From Burkholderia sp. USMB20 (lineage in GTDB: Bacteria; Pseudomonadota; Gammaproteobacteria; Burkholderiales; Burkholderiaceae), in contig NZ_JTAN02000020.1 in NCBI RefSeq assembly GCF_000949135.2, forward strand, positions 1 to 64,000: a stretch of 64,000 nt of DNA, written 5' to 3'. The notes beneath the pieces were generated by a model. It was not told the origin of the DNA. It searched no databases and saw nothing but the letters and a program-made list of their open reading frames with translations. The position numbers and the translations under genes are program-made. This document shows positions 18,952 to 27,717 of this stretch, piece by piece (the stretch's first letter is position 1; every line of letters begins with the position of its first letter).

Positions 18952-19680
18952 TTACTTGCTCGACGCGAGCGCCTGGTTCAGCTGGTCGGCCGACACCGCG
19001 CCCGGCAGGCGGCGGCCGTCGGGCAGGAAGATCGTCGGCGTGCCGGTGACGTTCATCCCGCGGCCGAGCGCGAGGTTCTTGTCGAGCGCGGTCGTATCGC
19101 AGGCGCCGGCGCCGGTCGGCACGCGATGGTCGAGCATCCAGCCCTCCCAGGATTTCGCGCGGTCGGTCGCGCACCAGATCGCCTTCGACTTCGTGGTCGA
19201 ATCGGGCGACAGCACCGGATACAGGAACGTGTAGACGGTCACGTTGTCGACCGACTGCAGCGTCGTCTCGAGGCGCTTGCAGTACGGGCAGTTCGGATCG
19301 GAGAACACCGCGATCTTGCGGGCGCCGTTGCCCTTGACGACCTTGATCGCGTTCGCGAGCGGCAGGCTCGCGAAGTCGATCTTGTTGAGGTCGGACAGGC
19401 GCGCGTCGGTCAGGTTCTTGTGCGTCTTGGTGTCGACGAGATCGCCGAGCAGCACGTAGTCGCCGGCTGCATCGCTATAGATGATCTGCGTGCCGAGGTT
19501 CACTTCGTACAGGCCCGCGACGGGCGACTTCGACACGCTCTTGATCGGCGCGTCGTTGCCGAGACGCGCTTGCAGCGTGGCTTTCAGCTTGTCGGTGGTC
19601 TGGTCGGCCTGCGCGGTACAGCCGAGCGTCGCCATCGTGACGGCCAGCGCCAGCGATGCGATGCGGATCGTTTTTTTCAT
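18952..19680 (-). CDS. dsbC: DsbC-like periplasmic thiol:disulfide isomerase
   Basis: A 242-residue protein with a signal peptide (MKKTIRIASLALAVTM..., likely cut after AQA at 25). The N-terminal dimerisation segment is followed by a thioredoxin domain with the active site C131-P-Y-C134 in DPNCPYCKRLE and the cis-proline loop VTGTPTIFLPDG. Two more cysteines (IWCATD and GACDTT) match the structural disulfide of DsbC. It should reshuffle wrong disulfides in the periplasm, kept reduced by a DsbD-type protein. AAGGAA precedes the ATG. A GC hairpin without U-run at 18922-18941 lies after the stop. Confidence 0.92.
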   Translation of the reverse strand: MKKTIRIASLALAVTMATLGCTAQADQTTDKLKATLQARLGNDAPIKSVSKSPVAGLYEVNLGTQIIYSDAAGDYVLLGDLVDTKTHKNLTDARLSDLNKIDFASLPLANAIKVVKGNGARKIAVFSDPNCPYCKRLETTLQSVDNVTVYTFLYPVLSPDSTTKSKAIWCATDRAKSWEGWMLDHRVPTGAGACDTTALDKNLALGRGMNVTGTPTIFLPDGRRLPGAVSADQLNQALASSK

Positions 19681-19770
19681 CCTGTCGTTCCTTCAGCTCA
19701 ATCGGAGTGCACGTCACAGTGTACGCCGTAACGGAACCGAGTCCGACAGGCCGAGGGCGCGAAGGTTCGC

Positions 19771-20949
19771 TCAGCCGAGCGCGGCCGACACGAGCCAGCG
19801 CTTCACGAGCGGTTGCGCGCCGACGAACGCCATGCCCGCGTTGCGGACCGCCTTCGCGAACGAGCCCGGAACCGCGAACAGCCGCTGCAGCCCGTCGGTC
19901 GCGACCATCAGTGCGCGGATGTCCTCGCGGCGCGAGCGCTCGTAGCGGCGCAGCAGCACCGTGTCGCCGAGGTTGCGGAAGCTCTCCTTGTTCGCGATCG
20001 CATCGGCGAGTGCCGCGACGTCGCGCAGCCCGAGGTTCATCCCCTGCCCCGCGAGCGGATGGATCAGGTGCGCGGCATCGCCGACCAGCGCGACGCGCGG
20101 GGCGATCAGCTTGTCGACCGTCTGCAGCGCGAGCGGGAAGCCGGCCGCCGGCGTCACGCATTCGAGCGTGCCGACCTGGCCGTGCGACACGCGCTCGACT
20201 TCCGCCGCGAGCTGCGCGGGATCGAGCGCGAGCAGTTCGTCCGCATGCGCTGTGTGCGCGGACCACACGAGCGATACGTGACCGTCCGGCAGCGGCAGCA
20301 ACGCAATGATCTCGCCTTCGTGAAACCACTGACAGGCCGTCTCGCGGTGCGGCAGCGACGCCTTGAAGTTCGCGACGACGCCCGTCTGCCGGTAATCGCG
20401 CCGCTCGACCCTGGCCCCCATTTGAGAACGCACCCACGAATGCGCGCCGTCCGCGCCGACCACGAGGTCCGCTTCGAGCACCTGGCCCGACGACAGCGTG
20501 AGCACGGCCGCGTCGTCGCGCACGTCGAAGCCCTGTGCACGCGCGTCGAACCACGTGAGGTTCGGCTGAAACCGCAGCGCCGCGTCGAGCGACGTCTCGA
20601 TCAGCGACGATTCGGCGATCCAGGCCAGTTGCGGCACGGAGGCCTGGTACGCGGAGAAATGCAGTTCCGCGTGCGCGTCGCCGTACACGCGCATGTCGTA
20701 GACCGGCGCGAGCCGGCCATGGTCGAGCGCCTGCCAGACCCGCAGCCGCTCCAGCAATGCCTGCGAGCTGGACGACAGCGCGTAGATGCGGATGTCGAAC
20801 GCGAGATCGGCGGGGCGCGGCGTGGCCGGCTGGGCGAGCAAGGCGGTCTTGTAGCCGGACTGGGTCAGTGCGAGCGCGGCCGTCTTGCCGACGAGCCCGC
20901 CGCCGACCACGGCGACGTCGAAGGTGTGGTGGGCAGTCATGGCGGGCAT
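19771..20949 (-). CDS. UbiH/UbiF-type FAD-dependent hydroxylase
   Basis: A 392-residue flavoprotein monooxygenase of the UbiH/UbiF/VisC group, expected to hydroxylate the ring of a ubiquinone precursor. The FAD dinucleotide motif is VVGGGLVGKTAALAL near the N-terminus, the second motif is GADGAHSWVRSQMG, and the third is ALVGDAAHLIHPLAGQGMNLGLRD. Which ring position is modified cannot be decided from sequence. An ATG three codons downstream (20940) is an equally good start, because a TATAAT box overlaps the first ATG. Confidence 0.88.
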   Translation of the reverse strand: MPAMTAHHTFDVAVVGGGLVGKTAALALTQSGYKTALLAQPATPRPADLAFDIRIYALSSSSQALLERLRVWQALDHGRLAPVYDMRVYGDAHAELHFSAYQASVPQLAWIAESSLIETSLDAALRFQPNLTWFDARAQGFDVRDDAAVLTLSSGQVLEADLVVGADGAHSWVRSQMGARVERRDYRQTGVVANFKASLPHRETACQWFHEGEIIALLPLPDGHVSLVWSAHTAHADELLALDPAQLAAEVERVSHGQVGTLECVTPAAGFPLALQTVDKLIAPRVALVGDAAHLIHPLAGQGMNLGLRDVAALADAIANKESFRNLGDTVLLRRYERSRREDIRALMVATDGLQRLFAVPGSFAKAVRNAGMAFVGAQPLVKRWLVSAALG

Positions 20950-21196
20950 TATAGCCGTGGGGCCAATCCCTTACGCGGCCGGACTTTGCGGGAAATCAGC
21001 AGAATCGCAGGCGGGTCCGGCAGCGCGGCGGCCCGTCGCATCGGGCGTTCGGGTGAAGGCCGGAAACCGGGGCGTCGGCACGGTACAATAGCGCCTTTGA
21101 ACGTCGGCCCGCCGCGCCCCGCGCGCCGGCCGTCCCTATTTTCCCGCGCCGCCGTGCCTTGTCCGGCCGCGCCGCTCCACCCGTCCGAAGGATTCC

Positions 21197-22291
21197 ATGA
21201 GTCTCAAATGCGGCATCGTCGGCTTGCCCAACGTCGGCAAGTCCACCCTGTTCAATGCGCTGACCAAGGCCGGCATCGCCGCCGAGAACTACCCGTTCTG
21301 CACGATCGAGCCGAACGTCGGCATCGTCGAAGTGCCTGACACGCGCCTGAAGGCGCTCGCCGAGATCATCAACCCCGAGCGCATCGTGCCGGCCGTCGTC
21401 GAATTCGTCGACATCGCGGGCCTCGTCGCGGGCGCGAGCAAGGGTGAAGGCCTCGGCAACCAGTTCCTCGCGAACATCCGCGAAACCGATGCGATCACGC
21501 ACGTCGTGCGCTGCTTCGAGGACGACAACGTCATCCACGTCGCCGGCAAGGTCAGCCCGATCGACGACATCGAAGTGATCAACACCGAACTCGCGCTCGC
21601 CGACCTCGGCACCGTCGAGAAGGCGCTCACGCGCTACTCGAAGGCCGCGAAGTCCGGCAACGACAAGGAAGCGGTGAAGCTCGCCGCGGTGCTCGAGAAG
21701 GTGCGCGCGCACCTCGACCAGGGCAAGGCCGTGCGCGGCCTCGATCTGTCGGACGACGAGCAGGCGCTGCTCAAGCCGTTCTGCCTGATCACCGCGAAGC
21801 CGGCGATGTACGTCGCGAACGTGAAGGACGACGGCTTCGAGAACAACCCGCACCTCGACGTGGTGCGCAAGTATGCGGAAAGCGAGAACTCGCCGGTGGT
21901 CGCGGTGTGCGCGGCGATCGAGGCGGAAATCGCCGATCTCGACGATGCGGACAAGGAAGCGTTCCTCGCCGACATGGGCATGGAAGAGCCGGGCCTCGAC
22001 CGCGTGATCCGCGCGGGCTTCAAGCTGCTCGGCCTGCAGACCTACTTCACCGCCGGCGTGAAGGAAGTGCGCGCGTGGACGATCCATATCGGCGACACGG
22101 CGCCGCAAGCGGCCGGCGTGATTCACACCGACTTCGAGCGCGGCTTCATTCGCGCGCAGACGATCGCATTCGACGACTTCGTCGCGTACAAGGGCGAACA
22201 AGGTGCGAAGGAAGCCGGGAAGATGCGCGCGGAAGGGAAGGAATACGTCGTGCACGACGGGGATGTGATGAACTTCCTGTTCAACGTCTGA
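21197..22291 (+). CDS. ychF: Redox-regulated ATPase/GTPase YchF
   Basis: A 364-residue Obg-family P-loop NTPase. The P-loop GLPNVGKST is at residues 9-17, switch I is [13 protein letters not shown]3 is [20 protein letters not shown] and the specificity region is [11 protein letters not shown], which lacks the NKxD guanine signature, fitting the preference of YchF for ATP. The C-terminal TGS-like domain carries [14 protein letters not shown]. YchF binds ribosomes and modulates the oxidative stress response. A -10-like TACAAT lies at 21084-21089, giving a leader of roughly 100 bases. A strong terminator follows. Confidence 0.97.
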   Translation: MSLKCGIVGLPNVGKSTLFNALTKAGIAAENYPFCTIEPNVGIVEVPDTRLKALAEIINPERIVPAVVEFVDIAGLVAGASKGEGLGNQFLANIRETDAITHVVRCFEDDNVIHVAGKVSPIDDIEVINTELALADLGTVEKALTRYSKAAKSGNDKEAVKLAAVLEKVRAHLDQGKAVRGLDLSDDEQALLKPFCLITAKPAMYVANVKDDGFENNPHLDVVRKYAESENSPVVAVCAAIEAEIADLDDADKEAFLADMGMEEPGLDRVIRAGFKLLGLQTYFTAGVKEVRAWTIHIGDTAPQAAGVIHTDFERGFIRAQTIAFDDFVAYKGEQGAKEAGKMRAEGKEYVVHDGDVMNFLFNV

Positions 22292-22334
22292 CGCATCAAC
22301 AGACGCTGTTTCGTGCAGTGTCACGGTAACCAGG

Positions 22335-22363
22335 AAAAGCCCGCGGAAGTCGCGGGCTTTTTT
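22335..22363 (+). terminator. Rho-independent terminator of ychF
   Basis: AAAAGCCCGCG (22335-22345), a 5-base loop GAAGT, and CGCGGGCTTTT form an 11-bp stem that runs into T6. It is 44 bases past the ychF stop codon. Confidence 0.92.
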
Positions 22364-22706
22364 CATTTCGAACGGGTTCGTGAAGGTTTGCGATGAGTGG
22401 TCGCGGATAACCTTTACGTCATTTCCTTCGTCGCCGCCGTTACACAGATCGCCTGTGCCGCAGGTCGCATCGAACCATGGCTCCATGCGTTACGCGTCGA
22501 TTTTTCGCATGATGCGTCGGGCGCTTTCTTCCACTTTGCGATCCCGCTTCGAGCTTCTGCCTGCGCCGAGGCCGCTCGCACACCAGCGTGTCGACCAGTT
22601 GCTGCAGCGCTCGCTCGGCGACAAGTTGATCTCTCCACGCGTGGCAATTCATGCGGGTCCGATTCGAATCGAGCGCCCGCCATACACCCGTGCGACGCCG
22701 GAATCC
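22364..22706. other. Gene-free stretch of lower GC between ychF and hydrolase
   Basis: No gene can be supported. Short frames exist on both strands (for example about 70 codons on the minus strand at 22440-22652) but none has a ribosome binding site or a family I recognise. The base composition is less GC-rich than the neighbours, and the minus strand looks like it could hold the worn remains of a gene whose reading frame has been lost. Confidence 0.4.
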
Positions 22707-23576
22707 TCAACGTTGCAATCCTGCGGCGAGTTCCGGCCACAGCGATGAATGGCTGCGGCGAAACATGCCGACGTGACCGATTGCTCGGCCTTCGCAGTTT
22801 TCCGGACTGATGAAGTGGATATGGCTTCTGGCGCGCGGCAACCATCGCAGCCAGTCTTCTATATTGGCCGGCGTTGCAAGCGGATCGTCGACTGCCGCGA
22901 CGACCGTGATCGGCGCGCAGAATTCGCCGTAGTAATGGTGTGTGACGCCGCGCCCGAACTCGTTCGCGACGTATCCGGGGCGGCGACACCATCGCGCCCA
23001 TTGCAGCCCGACCTGCGCCGGCAGATCGTCGCCCCAACCGAGTGCTCTGGCTGGCACATAGCCGAACAGGCGTGCAAAAACCGGTACATAAAGATGCACC
23101 AACCATGACGCGGCGATTCGCGTCGGCCACCCGATGTTGCCGACGTAACCGGAGGAGGCGGATATCGCACACAGCGAGCGAACCGATGCGTGGTTCGGCA
23201 TCAGGCCGACCAGTTGCGCACCCGCGCTATGTCCGATCAGGTGCGCATCGCTTGCTCGGGTTTCGTCGAGGAGCCAATCGAGCGCAGCGGGCATGTCCAG
23301 TTGCCCCCAATCCTGTTTGCGGGCGCGCGAATGGCGGACGTGCCTCTCGTCGAGCGATGCGCCGATCCCCCGGTAATCGAATACGAACGTCGGATGGCCG
23401 CTATCGCGCAGCCACTCCGCGAACGCAAAATAGAAAGACTGACGCAACCCGGTTGCAGGACAGACGAGCACGGGTGAACGGCTATCGGCCGCTGCCGGGA
23501 AATAGGTGCCCTGCAGCGCATACCCGTCGACGGCGCGAAACGCAACGCGCACTCGGGGAAGTGATGGCTCAGTCAT
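22707..23576 (-). CDS. Alpha/beta hydrolase
   Basis: A 289-residue alpha/beta hydrolase of the predicted-hydrolase group COG4757. The nucleophile elbow GHSAGAQL places the catalytic serine at residue 117; the oxyanion side is VLVCPATGLRQSFY, and VFDYRGIGAS follows the usual strand. A late aspartate (AAVDDPLATP) and a histidine (AIGHVGMF) complete a plausible triad. I chose the ATG at 23576 (MTEPSLPRV) instead of a TTG 16 codons upstream. Substrate unknown. It stands alone in a stretch of lower GC than its neighbours, which hints at acquisition by transfer, though this is only an impression. Confidence 0.82.
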   Translation of the reverse strand: MTEPSLPRVRVAFRAVDGYALQGTYFPAAADSRSPVLVCPATGLRQSFYFAFAEWLRDSGHPTFVFDYRGIGASLDERHVRHSRARKQDWGQLDMPAALDWLLDETRASDAHLIGHSAGAQLVGLMPNHASVRSLCAISASSGYVGNIGWPTRIAASWLVHLYVPVFARLFGYVPARALGWGDDLPAQVGLQWARWCRRPGYVANEFGRGVTHHYYGEFCAPITVVAAVDDPLATPANIEDWLRWLPRARSHIHFISPENCEGRAIGHVGMFRRSHSSLWPELAAGLQR

Positions 23577-23801
23577 TGCGTTCGATAACGAACGAGCGAT
23601 CTCGTTTCGAGACGCAATGACCAATCAACGCTCGCCAAATCGATCCTTCCATCGATTCACTCCAGTTCTCGAAGTGACCAATGTATGGAGAGGGCGTCGG
23701 CGATGAAATCAGACGAGTTCGATTTTGCGAGTCCTTATGTCAATGATTCGCTGCGGTGATGAACGCTCCAGGTTCCGCGACAAGTGCCTCCGTTTGCTGG
23801 T
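23577..23801. other. Gene-free stretch upstream of the alpha/beta hydrolase
   Basis: About 225 bases with no supported gene. It should contain the hydrolase promoter on the minus strand, but I could not pick clear -35 and -10 boxes. It is bounded on the right by the gabP terminator. Confidence 0.4.
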
Positions 23802-23840
23802 GCAAAACAAATGGCCCGATCGCCAATGCCGATCGGGCCA
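23802..23840 (-). terminator. Terminator of gabP
   Basis: TGGCCCGATCG (23812-23822) and its exact complement (23830-23840) enclose a 7-base loop. On the minus strand the hairpin is followed by ATTTGTTTTG, a U-rich tail. It lies about 70 bases past the gabP stop codon. Confidence 0.85.
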
Positions 23841-23909
23841 CTTTCACGACGGGAATCCCCGTGTCTACCGACAGCGAACGCTCAGGCCCGCTGCCGCATC
23901 GTCACTTCA

Positions 23910-25301
23910 TCACATCGCCGACACCCGCCGCCCCGCCCCCGCTCGCGCATCGCGACCGCGCTTGTTCAGCCAAGACGCAAACAGCACGAGCAGCGCGAGC
24001 ACGGCCGTCGCACCGACTTCCATCCGGTGTTCCTCGCTGACGAACATCACGGTCAGCGTGCCGCAGATGAACAGGATCACCGCCCACGTGAGCCACGGGA
24101 ACAGCCACATCCGCAGCGTCAGGTCGGCGCCGCCCGATTCGAGCGTCCTGCGCATCCGCAGCTGCGAGATCGCGATCACGAGATACACGAGCAGCGCGAT
24201 CGCACCCGACGTCGCCAGCAGGAAGCCGAACACCTGCTCCGGCATCAGGTAGTTCGCGATCACGGTCAGGAAACCGAATGCGGTCGATGCCAGCACGGCC
24301 GCACGCGGCGTACCGGTCGAATCGGTGCTGTGCAGGAACGCAGGTGCGTCCTTGCGCTTGGACAGCGAGAACAGCATCCGTGATGCGGTGTACAGCGCGG
24401 AATTCAGGCAGCTCGCGACCGACACGAGCACGATCACGTCGATGATCGCCTTCGCGTTCGGAATGCCGATCAGCTCCATCGCACGCTGATACGAGCCGTG
24501 CTTCGGCAGCAGCGGATCGTTCCACGGCACGATCGCCGCGACGACGAGGATCGAGCCGAGATAGAACAGCGTGATACGCCAGATGACGGAATTGGTCGCA
24601 CGCACGATCTGGCGTTGCGGGTTGTCCGACTCGGCGGCCGCGATCGTCACGATCTCGGTACCGAGGAACGAGAACATCGTCGTCAGCATCGCCGCGAGCA
24701 CCGCGCCGGCGCCGTTCGGCATGAAGCCCTGGTGCGCGAAGAGGTTCGACACGCCCGATACGGCCGGCGCGGGCACGATGCCGACGATCGCCGCACCGCC
24801 GATGCACAGGAACACGACGATCGCGACAACCTTGATCAGCGCGAACCAGAATTCGAATTCGCCGTAGTTCTTGACCGAGAAGAGGTTGGTGATCGTCAGC
24901 AGCAGCGTGATGCCGAGCGCGAAGATCCAGGTCGCGACGCCGGGGAACCACGCATTGAGGATGGTAGCCGCAGCGGTTGCCTCGATCGGGATCACGAGCA
25001 CCCAGAACCACCAGTACAGCCAGCCGATGGAGAAGCCCGCCCAGTGACCGATCGCGCGATCGGCATAGGTCGAGAACGAACCGCTGTCCGGATGCGCGAC
25101 GGCCATCTCGCCGAGCATGCGCATCACCAGCACGACCAGGACGCCCGCGATCGCATACGCGAGGATCGAAGCCGGGCCGGCTTCCGCGATTGCGTGGCCG
25201 GAGCCGACGAACAAGCCCGCGCCGATGACGCCGGCAATCGACATCATCGTCACGTGCCGCTGCTTCAGACCCGTGCCGAGGCCTGTCTTGCTTCCACTCA
25301 T
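23910..25301 (-). CDS. gabP: GABA permease GabP
   Basis: A 463-residue amino acid permease of the APC superfamily with about 12 membrane segments. It closely follows the E. coli gamma-aminobutyrate permease: LKQRHVTMMSIAGVIGAGLFVGSG at the start is split between two helices, and DSGSFSTYADRAIGHWAGFSIGWLYWW, SVKNYGEFEFWFALIKV, MFSFLGTEIVTIAAAESDNP and ATNSVIWRI can be aligned by eye, each shortened here. It should import GABA with protons through the inner membrane. The ATG at 25301 has the strong site GGAGAGAGA; earlier in-frame starts have none. The upstream region contains several inverted repeats that could be operators. Confidence 0.9.
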   Translation of the reverse strand: MSGSKTGLGTGLKQRHVTMMSIAGVIGAGLFVGSGHAIAEAGPASILAYAIAGVLVVLVMRMLGEMAVAHPDSGSFSTYADRAIGHWAGFSIGWLYWWFWVLVIPIEATAAATILNAWFPGVATWIFALGITLLLTITNLFSVKNYGEFEFWFALIKVVAIVVFLCIGGAAIVGIVPAPAVSGVSNLFAHQGFMPNGAGAVLAAMLTTMFSFLGTEIVTIAAAESDNPQRQIVRATNSVIWRITLFYLGSILVVAAIVPWNDPLLPKHGSYQRAMELIGIPNAKAIIDVIVLVSVASCLNSALYTASRMLFSLSKRKDAPAFLHSTDSTGTPRAAVLASTAFGFLTVIANYLMPEQVFGFLLATSGAIALLVYLVIAISQLRMRRTLESGGADLTLRMWLFPWLTWAVILFICGTLTVMFVSEEHRMEVGATAVLALLVLFASWLNKRGRDARAGAGRRVSAM

Positions 25302-25561
25302 GTGTCTCTCTCCAAAAAACGGTTCCGGTATGACCGGTGTCGCGTGAAGGCGGCAGGGAGTTGTCGTTGTTGAACCCGGCAGCCCGCCGCGCATGCGCGC
25401 ATACGGGCAGGAAGCCGGGTCGAGCTGTTCCGGTCGGTGCGCGACGCAGTCTGCGAAGCCGCGGGTGCGATGCGGCGCACGAGGTGCCGGCGCATCGCGT
25501 GCGCCCCTTCCGTCGGCTGTCGGTCAGCCGCCTTCGAAGCGAAGGAGTGTAAGCATCAAAC

Positions 25562-25579
25562 GGTTCTTCACTAAGAACC
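25562..25579. promoter_or_regulatory. Inverted repeat, possible operator for gabP
   Basis: Perfect 7-bp arms GGTTCTT and AAGAACC separated by CACT. The symmetry and its place in the AT-rich part of the gap suggest binding of a dimeric regulator about 260 bases upstream of gabP. No regulator gene is adjacent. Confidence 0.45.
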
Positions 25580-25606
25580 AATTGAAGAATTTCGATGGAT
25601 CCACTT

Positions 25607-25632
25607 GTTGCATCGATGCGAACCGATGCAAC
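25607..25632. promoter_or_regulatory. Inverted repeat with 9-bp arms upstream of gabP
   Basis: GTTGCATCG (25607-25615) and CGATGCAAC (25624-25632) are perfect complements with an 8-base spacer. It could be an operator or, because of arm length, a hairpin near the end of the preceding YjbR-like gene; there is no U-run next to it, so a terminator is less likely. Confidence 0.45.
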
Positions 25633-25756
25633 GCATGATCCGGTTCGGCGTCCGCCTGCGGGCAGCCGGATCGGGCAAGTGATGACGGCGCGTGCCCGCT
25701 CGGCATCATGGTGAACACGTTCCGTCGAAGCGGATCGCGTGCCGCGCCGGCGCGGC

Positions 25757-26101
25757 TCAGTTGGCGTCGTCCGGCCCTGCGTCGCGCCATTTGGCCGGCA
25801 CGATTGCGCGCCATTCGCGCAGAAGCAGGTTTTTCACGGCGTCGGGATGCGCGGCCGACAGGCGCACCAGCACGATCGGCCAGCCCGCATAGTGGTCGGT
25901 CACGTAATACACGTCGGGTTCCGCTTCGATCAGCCACGCGCGCTCGTCGGGGCCGACGCCCTTCACGACGAGCGTATCGCCGTCCTCGCGCAGGCGCGCG
26001 AGCATCTTGCCCTTCACCTTGAGTGCGGGCGTGCCGTACGACGTCCCCTCCTCGACGCCGCGCCATGCGAGCGCGATCTGCCGCACTTCGTCGAATGTCA
26101 C
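25757..26101 (-). CDS. MmcQ/YjbR family DNA-binding-like protein
   Basis: A 114-residue protein of the MmcQ/YjbR fold. Family segments include VRQIALAWRGVEEGTSYGTPALKV split across the first two helices, KGKMLARLREDGDTLVVKG, DVYYVTDHYAGWPIVLVRL and LLLREWRAIVPAKW. The fold resembles a double-wing DNA-binding domain, but no function is established. The start is a GTG at 26101 with the strong site GGAGG eight bases upstream; the frame remains open upstream without similarity. It follows the MFS gene by about 100 bases. Confidence 0.82.
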   Translation of the reverse strand: MTFDEVRQIALAWRGVEEGTSYGTPALKVKGKMLARLREDGDTLVVKGVGPDERAWLIEAEPDVYYVTDHYAGWPIVLVRLSAAHPDAVKNLLLREWRAIVPAKWRDAGPDDAN

Positions 26102-26204
26102 GATGCGCCTCCAGCCGTCGATGATCGAGTTCCGGCCACCGTAACGGAAATCGTAGATCGCGCCTAGCTGGAAGGCGCCGTGCCTTGCAGCGGGCGACGC
26201 GCGT

Positions 26205-27524
26205 CTAGCGGCCGGCCGCGCGCACGGCCATCTGCGCGCGGCCGGTGGTGGCGACGATCGCGAACGCGATCGCATTGGCGGCCGCGCTGGCCAGGATCGG
26301 CACGAGATAACCGCCACCCGCGTCGTAGATGAAACCGGCCGCAGCCGGCCCGATCAGCGTGCCGAACGCAATGCTCGTGTACAGCACGCCGATGATCGCG
26401 CTCACGTTGCGGCCGCCGAAGTAGTCCATCACGACGGCGGGCAGCACGGCGACCCAGCCGCCGTAGAACACGCCGAACACGAGTGCGAACGCGGCCAGCG
26501 TCGCGACGCTGCCGGCGCCGGCCCACGCGACGAGCGCGACGGCCATGCCCGCGAACATCGCGAGCAGCGATGCGCGGCGGCCGAAGCGGTCGGCGAGGCC
26601 GCCGAGAAAGAAGCGCCCAGCCGTGCTGCCGACGCCGATCGCGCCGAGCAGCAGCACGGCCGTCGACGATGCGACGCCATGATCGAGCGCATACGGCACG
26701 AGGTGCACGAACGGCACGAAGACGCCGAACGAGCACACGAGGCACGCCGCGTAGAGGCTCGCGAACGGTCGCGACGTGACGGCCTCGCGCAGCGTCGCAC
26801 CGGTGGGCGCCGATGCGGCAGCCCGCGCGCGATCAGCAGCGTTCACGGAGTCCGGGGCCCCTGCCGTGTGCCCGCCCGCTTCCGGCAAGCCTCCGCCGGC
26901 GGCGGGATGCACGGCCTCCCCGTCCGGCAACAGCCCGCGCCCGCGCGGGTCGTTCTCGATCAGCAGCGACATCCCGGCGCCGATCGCGACGGCGAGCGCC
27001 GCAAGCGTGAAATAGGCGCCGCGCCAGCCGACGTGCGCGATCAGCGCAGAGGCGAGCGGCGGCATCACGAGCGTGCCGACGCCGATCCCCGCGACCGCGA
27101 GCCCCGACGCGAAGCCGCGCCGCCGCACGAACCAGCGCTGCACGGCGCCGACGGCCGGCACATACGCGCAGCCGACGCCGAGACCGACACCGAGCCCGTA
27201 CGCGACATAGACCTGCAGCAGCGTATGCGCGGCGCCGGCCGCCGCGAGACCCGCCGCCGTCAGCAACATGCCGGTGACGGCGAGCCGCCGTGAGCCGAAA
27301 CGATCGGCAAGCGGGCCGCTGACGATGCCGAAGCCGAAATACAGAAAGCCGGCCAGCGAGAACACGAGCGAGATCTGCCCGCGCGATGCGGCGAAATCCC
27401 GCTGCAGCGCTTCGACGAACGCGCTGAACGTGTACGCACTGCCGAAGCCGACGAACGTGACGGCGAACGCGGCCGCCACCACATACCAGCCGTAGAAAAC
27501 GCGCGACGCGCGCGGGCCGCTCAT
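26205..27524 (-). CDS. MFS transporter (oxalate/formate antiporter-like)
   Basis: A 439-residue major facilitator transporter with 12 predicted membrane segments and a central hydrophilic loop near residues 200-240. The N-terminal half has FYGWYVVAAAFAVTFVGFG and the loop 2-3 signature GPLADRFGSRRL; the second half repeats it as GGLADRFGRRASL. This N-terminus is typical of the OFA (oxalate:formate) subgroup, suggesting a small carboxylate substrate, but the substrate is an inference. It is divergent from a LysR-type regulator with palindromes between them, so it is probably that regulator's target. Confidence 0.85.
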   Translation of the reverse strand: MSGPRASRVFYGWYVVAAAFAVTFVGFGSAYTFSAFVEALQRDFAASRGQISLVFSLAGFLYFGFGIVSGPLADRFGSRRLAVTGMLLTAAGLAAAGAAHTLLQVYVAYGLGVGLGVGCAYVPAVGAVQRWFVRRRGFASGLAVAGIGVGTLVMPPLASALIAHVGWRGAYFTLAALAVAIGAGMSLLIENDPRGRGLLPDGEAVHPAAGGGLPEAGGHTAGAPDSVNAADRARAAASAPTGATLREAVTSRPFASLYAACLVCSFGVFVPFVHLVPYALDHGVASSTAVLLLGAIGVGSTAGRFFLGGLADRFGRRASLLAMFAGMAVALVAWAGAGSVATLAAFALVFGVFYGGWVAVLPAVVMDYFGGRNVSAIIGVLYTSIAFGTLIGPAAAGFIYDAGGGYLVPILASAAANAIAFAIVATTGRAQMAVRAAGR

Positions 27525-27547
27525 GACGATGCTCCTCTCAGGTTCCG

Positions 27548-27596
27548 CCGGACGCCGCGCGGCGTCCGGATTGCCTCATGGATATAGTTGAACTAT
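27548..27596. promoter_or_regulatory. Palindromes between MFS and LysR genes
   Basis: Two symmetric elements lie in the 193-base divergent gap. CCGGACGCCGC (27548-27558) is followed directly by its complement, a 22-bp perfect palindrome just upstream of the MFS gene. ATAGTT-G-AACTAT (27584-27596) is an AT-rich palindrome containing the T-N9/11-A spacing expected of LysR-type operator boxes. The second is the better operator candidate. Confidence 0.55.
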
Positions 27597-27717
27597 GTTG
27601 GTCGCATCGACCGCCGCAAGTCAGCCGTGACGAATCGGATCCGACGCGACAACGGTACTCGCGCGCATGCCTTGCCTCAAACGATATTTCGTCGGCCTTT
27701 CGCTTTAGAAAAACTCA

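Larger units (their letters stand above)
25302..25756. other. Regulatory gap upstream of gabP
   Basis: A 455-base gap with no supported gene between gabP and the YjbR-like gene, both on the minus strand. It holds three inverted repeats: CCTTCG-AAG-CGAAGG at 25531-25545, GGTTCTT-CACT-AAGAACC at 25562-25579, and GTTGCATCG-N8-CGATGCAAC at 25607-25632. The last two sit in an AT-richer patch suited to a promoter of gabP. Confidence 0.6.

Noticed and set aside
16360-19731. A 1123-codon plus-strand frame spanning three minus-strand genes
   Set aside because: It crosses intergenic regions and opposite-strand azoR, M61 peptidase and dsbC genes with no change in character. It is a GC-skew shadow.
22440-22652. 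A 70-codon minus-strand gene
   Set aside because: No ribosome binding site and no recognisable family; the neighbouring frame is equally open, so coding is not supported.
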